A DNA stretch of 64,000 nt from Anaerococcus prevotii DSM 20548. GTDB taxonomy: Bacteria; Bacillota; Clostridia; Tissierellales; Peptoniphilaceae. Positions within the stretch are counted from its first letter, which is position 1; each line of letters opens with the position of its first letter. The notes under the pieces were generated by a model. It did not search any database. It saw nothing but the letters and a program-made list of their open reading frames with translations, and was not told the origin of the DNA. The translations under genes and the position numbers were made by a program. The stretch lies in NCBI RefSeq assembly GCF_000024105.1, contig NC_013171.1, forward strand, positions 124,001 through 188,000. Direction: 5' to 3'. Shown one piece after another: positions 63,015 to 64,000 of the stretch.

Positions 63015-63490
63015 TGGGAAAAGTAAAACTTTGTAGGATTGACTCAAGATTATCTCACGGCAAGGTTGTCGAGATTTGGTCTAAAGAATTAAAAACTGAG
63101 ACGGTTATAATTGCCAATGACGAAGTAAGTCGTGACGATTTTAGAAAAAAGGTCATGGACCTTACTATTCCTGATGATATATCAGCCTACTATTTGAAGC
63201 CATCCGAAGTAGGAGTCTTTCTTAAAGACTATGAGAAAGATGTATTTTTAATTGTTGCGAGTGCCCAAGATTTAGAGACTATAAGCAAGCAAGATATAGA
63301 AATTCCTGAAGTAAATATCGGGATAATCCATATGTCAATCGGCAAAAAATCCCTAACAGAAGAAGTAGCGGTTGACGAAGATGACCTTAGGATATTTAGG
63401 GAATTTTTAGAAAATGGGTCTGACGTCTATGTCAGACTAAGTCCATATTCCCAAAGAATGGAGCTTAAGAATTTATTTGATAAAAATTAA
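63011..63490 (+). CDS. Orphan mannose/sorbose-family PTS EIIB protein
   Basis: A 159-residue EIIB of the mannose family. The phosphorylation histidine is in LCRIDSRLSHGKVVEIW near residue 16, and the rest follows the family fold. There are no EIIA, EIIC or EIID genes around it, only the coupled HAD gene. It could complete a partial PTS elsewhere or act in regulation. Its start overlaps the HAD stop; AGGAGG lies upstream. A terminator follows at once. Confidence 0.88.
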   Translation: MMGKVKLCRIDSRLSHGKVVEIWSKELKTETVIIANDEVSRDDFRKKVMDLTIPDDISAYYLKPSEVGVFLKDYEKDVFLIVASAQDLETISKQDIEIPEVNIGIIHMSIGKKSLTEEVAVDEDDLRIFREFLENGSDVYVRLSPYSQRMELKNLFDKN

Positions 63491-63499
63491 GAATGAAAA

Positions 63500-63534
63500 A
63501 ACGAAAACACAAGGTCAAGTGTTCTCGTTTTTTT
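63500..63534 (+). terminator. Intrinsic terminator after the EIIB gene
   Basis: AACGAAAACAC (63500-63510) pairs with GTGTTCTCGTT (63519-63529, one mismatch) and more T follow. Confidence 0.75.
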
Positions 63535-63535
63535 A

Positions 63536-63886
63536 TTACTCATCTTTCAAAGAAAATTTCTTCCTCATCCACATCTTCACTATAAAAAATAAAAGAATCA
63601 TATAAAGGATTACAAGAAGGGTGATGAGGATAGAAAGATAATTTCTATTGTTTCCAAAATAAAGACAAAGAGGAAAGATTAGCCCGAAAAATACAAGGCC
63701 TAAGCATATTGCGACCTTGCCAGCAAACTTATTTCCATAGTCCCAAGTTTCTTTAGAATAGCACACTTCCCAAACGTGAAAGCCAACGGCCATTTCAGGA
63801 TAGGAAGAGTGAAAATTTATCAAAAATATGCCGATATAAATACTAAAAATCAAAAGTAGGATATCGGTTATTATCAAAGGTCCCAT
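63536..63886 (-). CDS. SdpI-like membrane protein
   Basis: A 116-residue protein with three predicted membrane helices (residues 1-25, 57-78, 84-108) and a polar loop YSKETWDYGNKFAGKVA between the first two. This loop matches the SdpI/YhfL signature (S-x-E-T-W, then AGK). SdpI confers immunity to the SdpC killing factor in Bacillus, but many SdpI-like proteins have no such partner, and none is visible here. GAGGTG precedes the ATG. Confidence 0.65.
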   Translation of the reverse strand: MGPLIITDILLLIFSIYIGIFLINFHSSYPEMAVGFHVWEVCYSKETWDYGNKFAGKVAICLGLVFFGLIFPLCLYFGNNRNYLSILITLLVILYMILLFFIVKMWMRKKFSLKDE

Positions 63887-63988
63887 ATTTCACCTCACTT
63901 TCTAGTATTATACCAATCATAACCCATTAAACGAGCCTATTTACTTCCTAAAAAATAATATTTATGTTATCCTTATTAAGAGGTACTT

Positions 63989-64000
63989 ATGAAAATATTA
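63989..64000 (+). CDS. Possible start of a further gene, cut by the window edge
   Basis: ATG at 63989 preceded by AGAGGT and followed by AAAATATTA (MKIL). Only four codons are in the window, so product and even reality are uncertain. Confidence 0.3.

Overview
The window is a low-GC, gene-dense Firmicutes chromosome segment with strong AGGAGG-type ribosome binding sites and short intergenic gaps. The ctsR-mcsA-mcsB-clpC operon, the rich set of glycan-use genes, the flavin-based extracytosolic reductase and the class III polyhydroxyalkanoate (PHA) synthase suggest a saccharolytic anaerobic coccus of the Peptoniphilaceae/Tissierellia, most like Anaerococcus. That assignment is inferred from gene content and codon use, not from a marker gene. 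No rRNA, tRNA, CRISPR array, prophage or insertion sequence was recognised.

Layout. 1-8.8 kb: a truncated HAD phosphatase, a secreted 'sunset'-domain protein, a split chromate transporter pair, a ketopantoate reductase, CorA, a SERCA-like P-type ATPase behind what looks like a yybP-ykoY manganese riboswitch, an M42 aminopeptidase and a LURP-one/YxjI protein. 8.9-11.4 kb: a LacI regulator divergent from a sucrose-type PTS EIIBC gene that carries one in-frame TGA. 11.4-14.65 kb: a PHA locus (phaE-phaC-phaJ) flanked on both sides by related structured elements. 14.7-16.9 kb: a panD-panC-BASS transporter operon. 17.4-19.6 kb: LemA plus a DUF2207 protein. 19.8-22.8 kb: a Ktr-type K+ uptake pair, a candidate small RNA and a YugP-type metallopeptidase. 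23-27.5 kb: the CtsR/Clp stress operon, in which McsB seems to have lost its kinase active site.

27.6-35.4 kb is a maltodextrin-type ABC transporter: two tandem paralogous binding lipoproteins, a small membrane protein, MalF with a 250-residue cytoplasmic extension, MalG and an MsmX-type ATPase. 35.4-43.5 kb holds ogt, a GCS2-type glutamate-cysteine ligase, radA, an FMN-binding lipoprotein, a lipoprotein FMN/FAD fumarate-reductase-like enzyme, a D,D-carboxypeptidase and PepC.

43.6-60.8 kb is a host-glycan catabolic locus: ManA, a second MsmX-type ATPase, Lpl-type permeases, two tandem binding lipoproteins, then cytoplasmic GH84, GH38 and GH125 enzymes, an RpiR regulator, a ROK protein, a GH1 enzyme and a ROK sugar kinase. 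Together they could import truncated N-glycans, trim GlcNAc and mannose inside the cell, phosphorylate mannose and pass it to glycolysis through ManA. The gene set resembles the Streptococcus pyogenes and S. pneumoniae N-glycan loci. 60.8-64 kb: pncB, a HAD phosphatase, an orphan mannose-family PTS EIIB, an SdpI-like membrane protein and the first codons of another gene.

Main points for follow-up: the PHA locus, which could draw crotonyl-CoA from butyrate fermentation; the likely pseudokinase McsB; the extended MalF; the TGA-interrupted PTS gene; the manganese riboswitch; the pan operon without panB; and several long multi-helix intergenic RNA elements.
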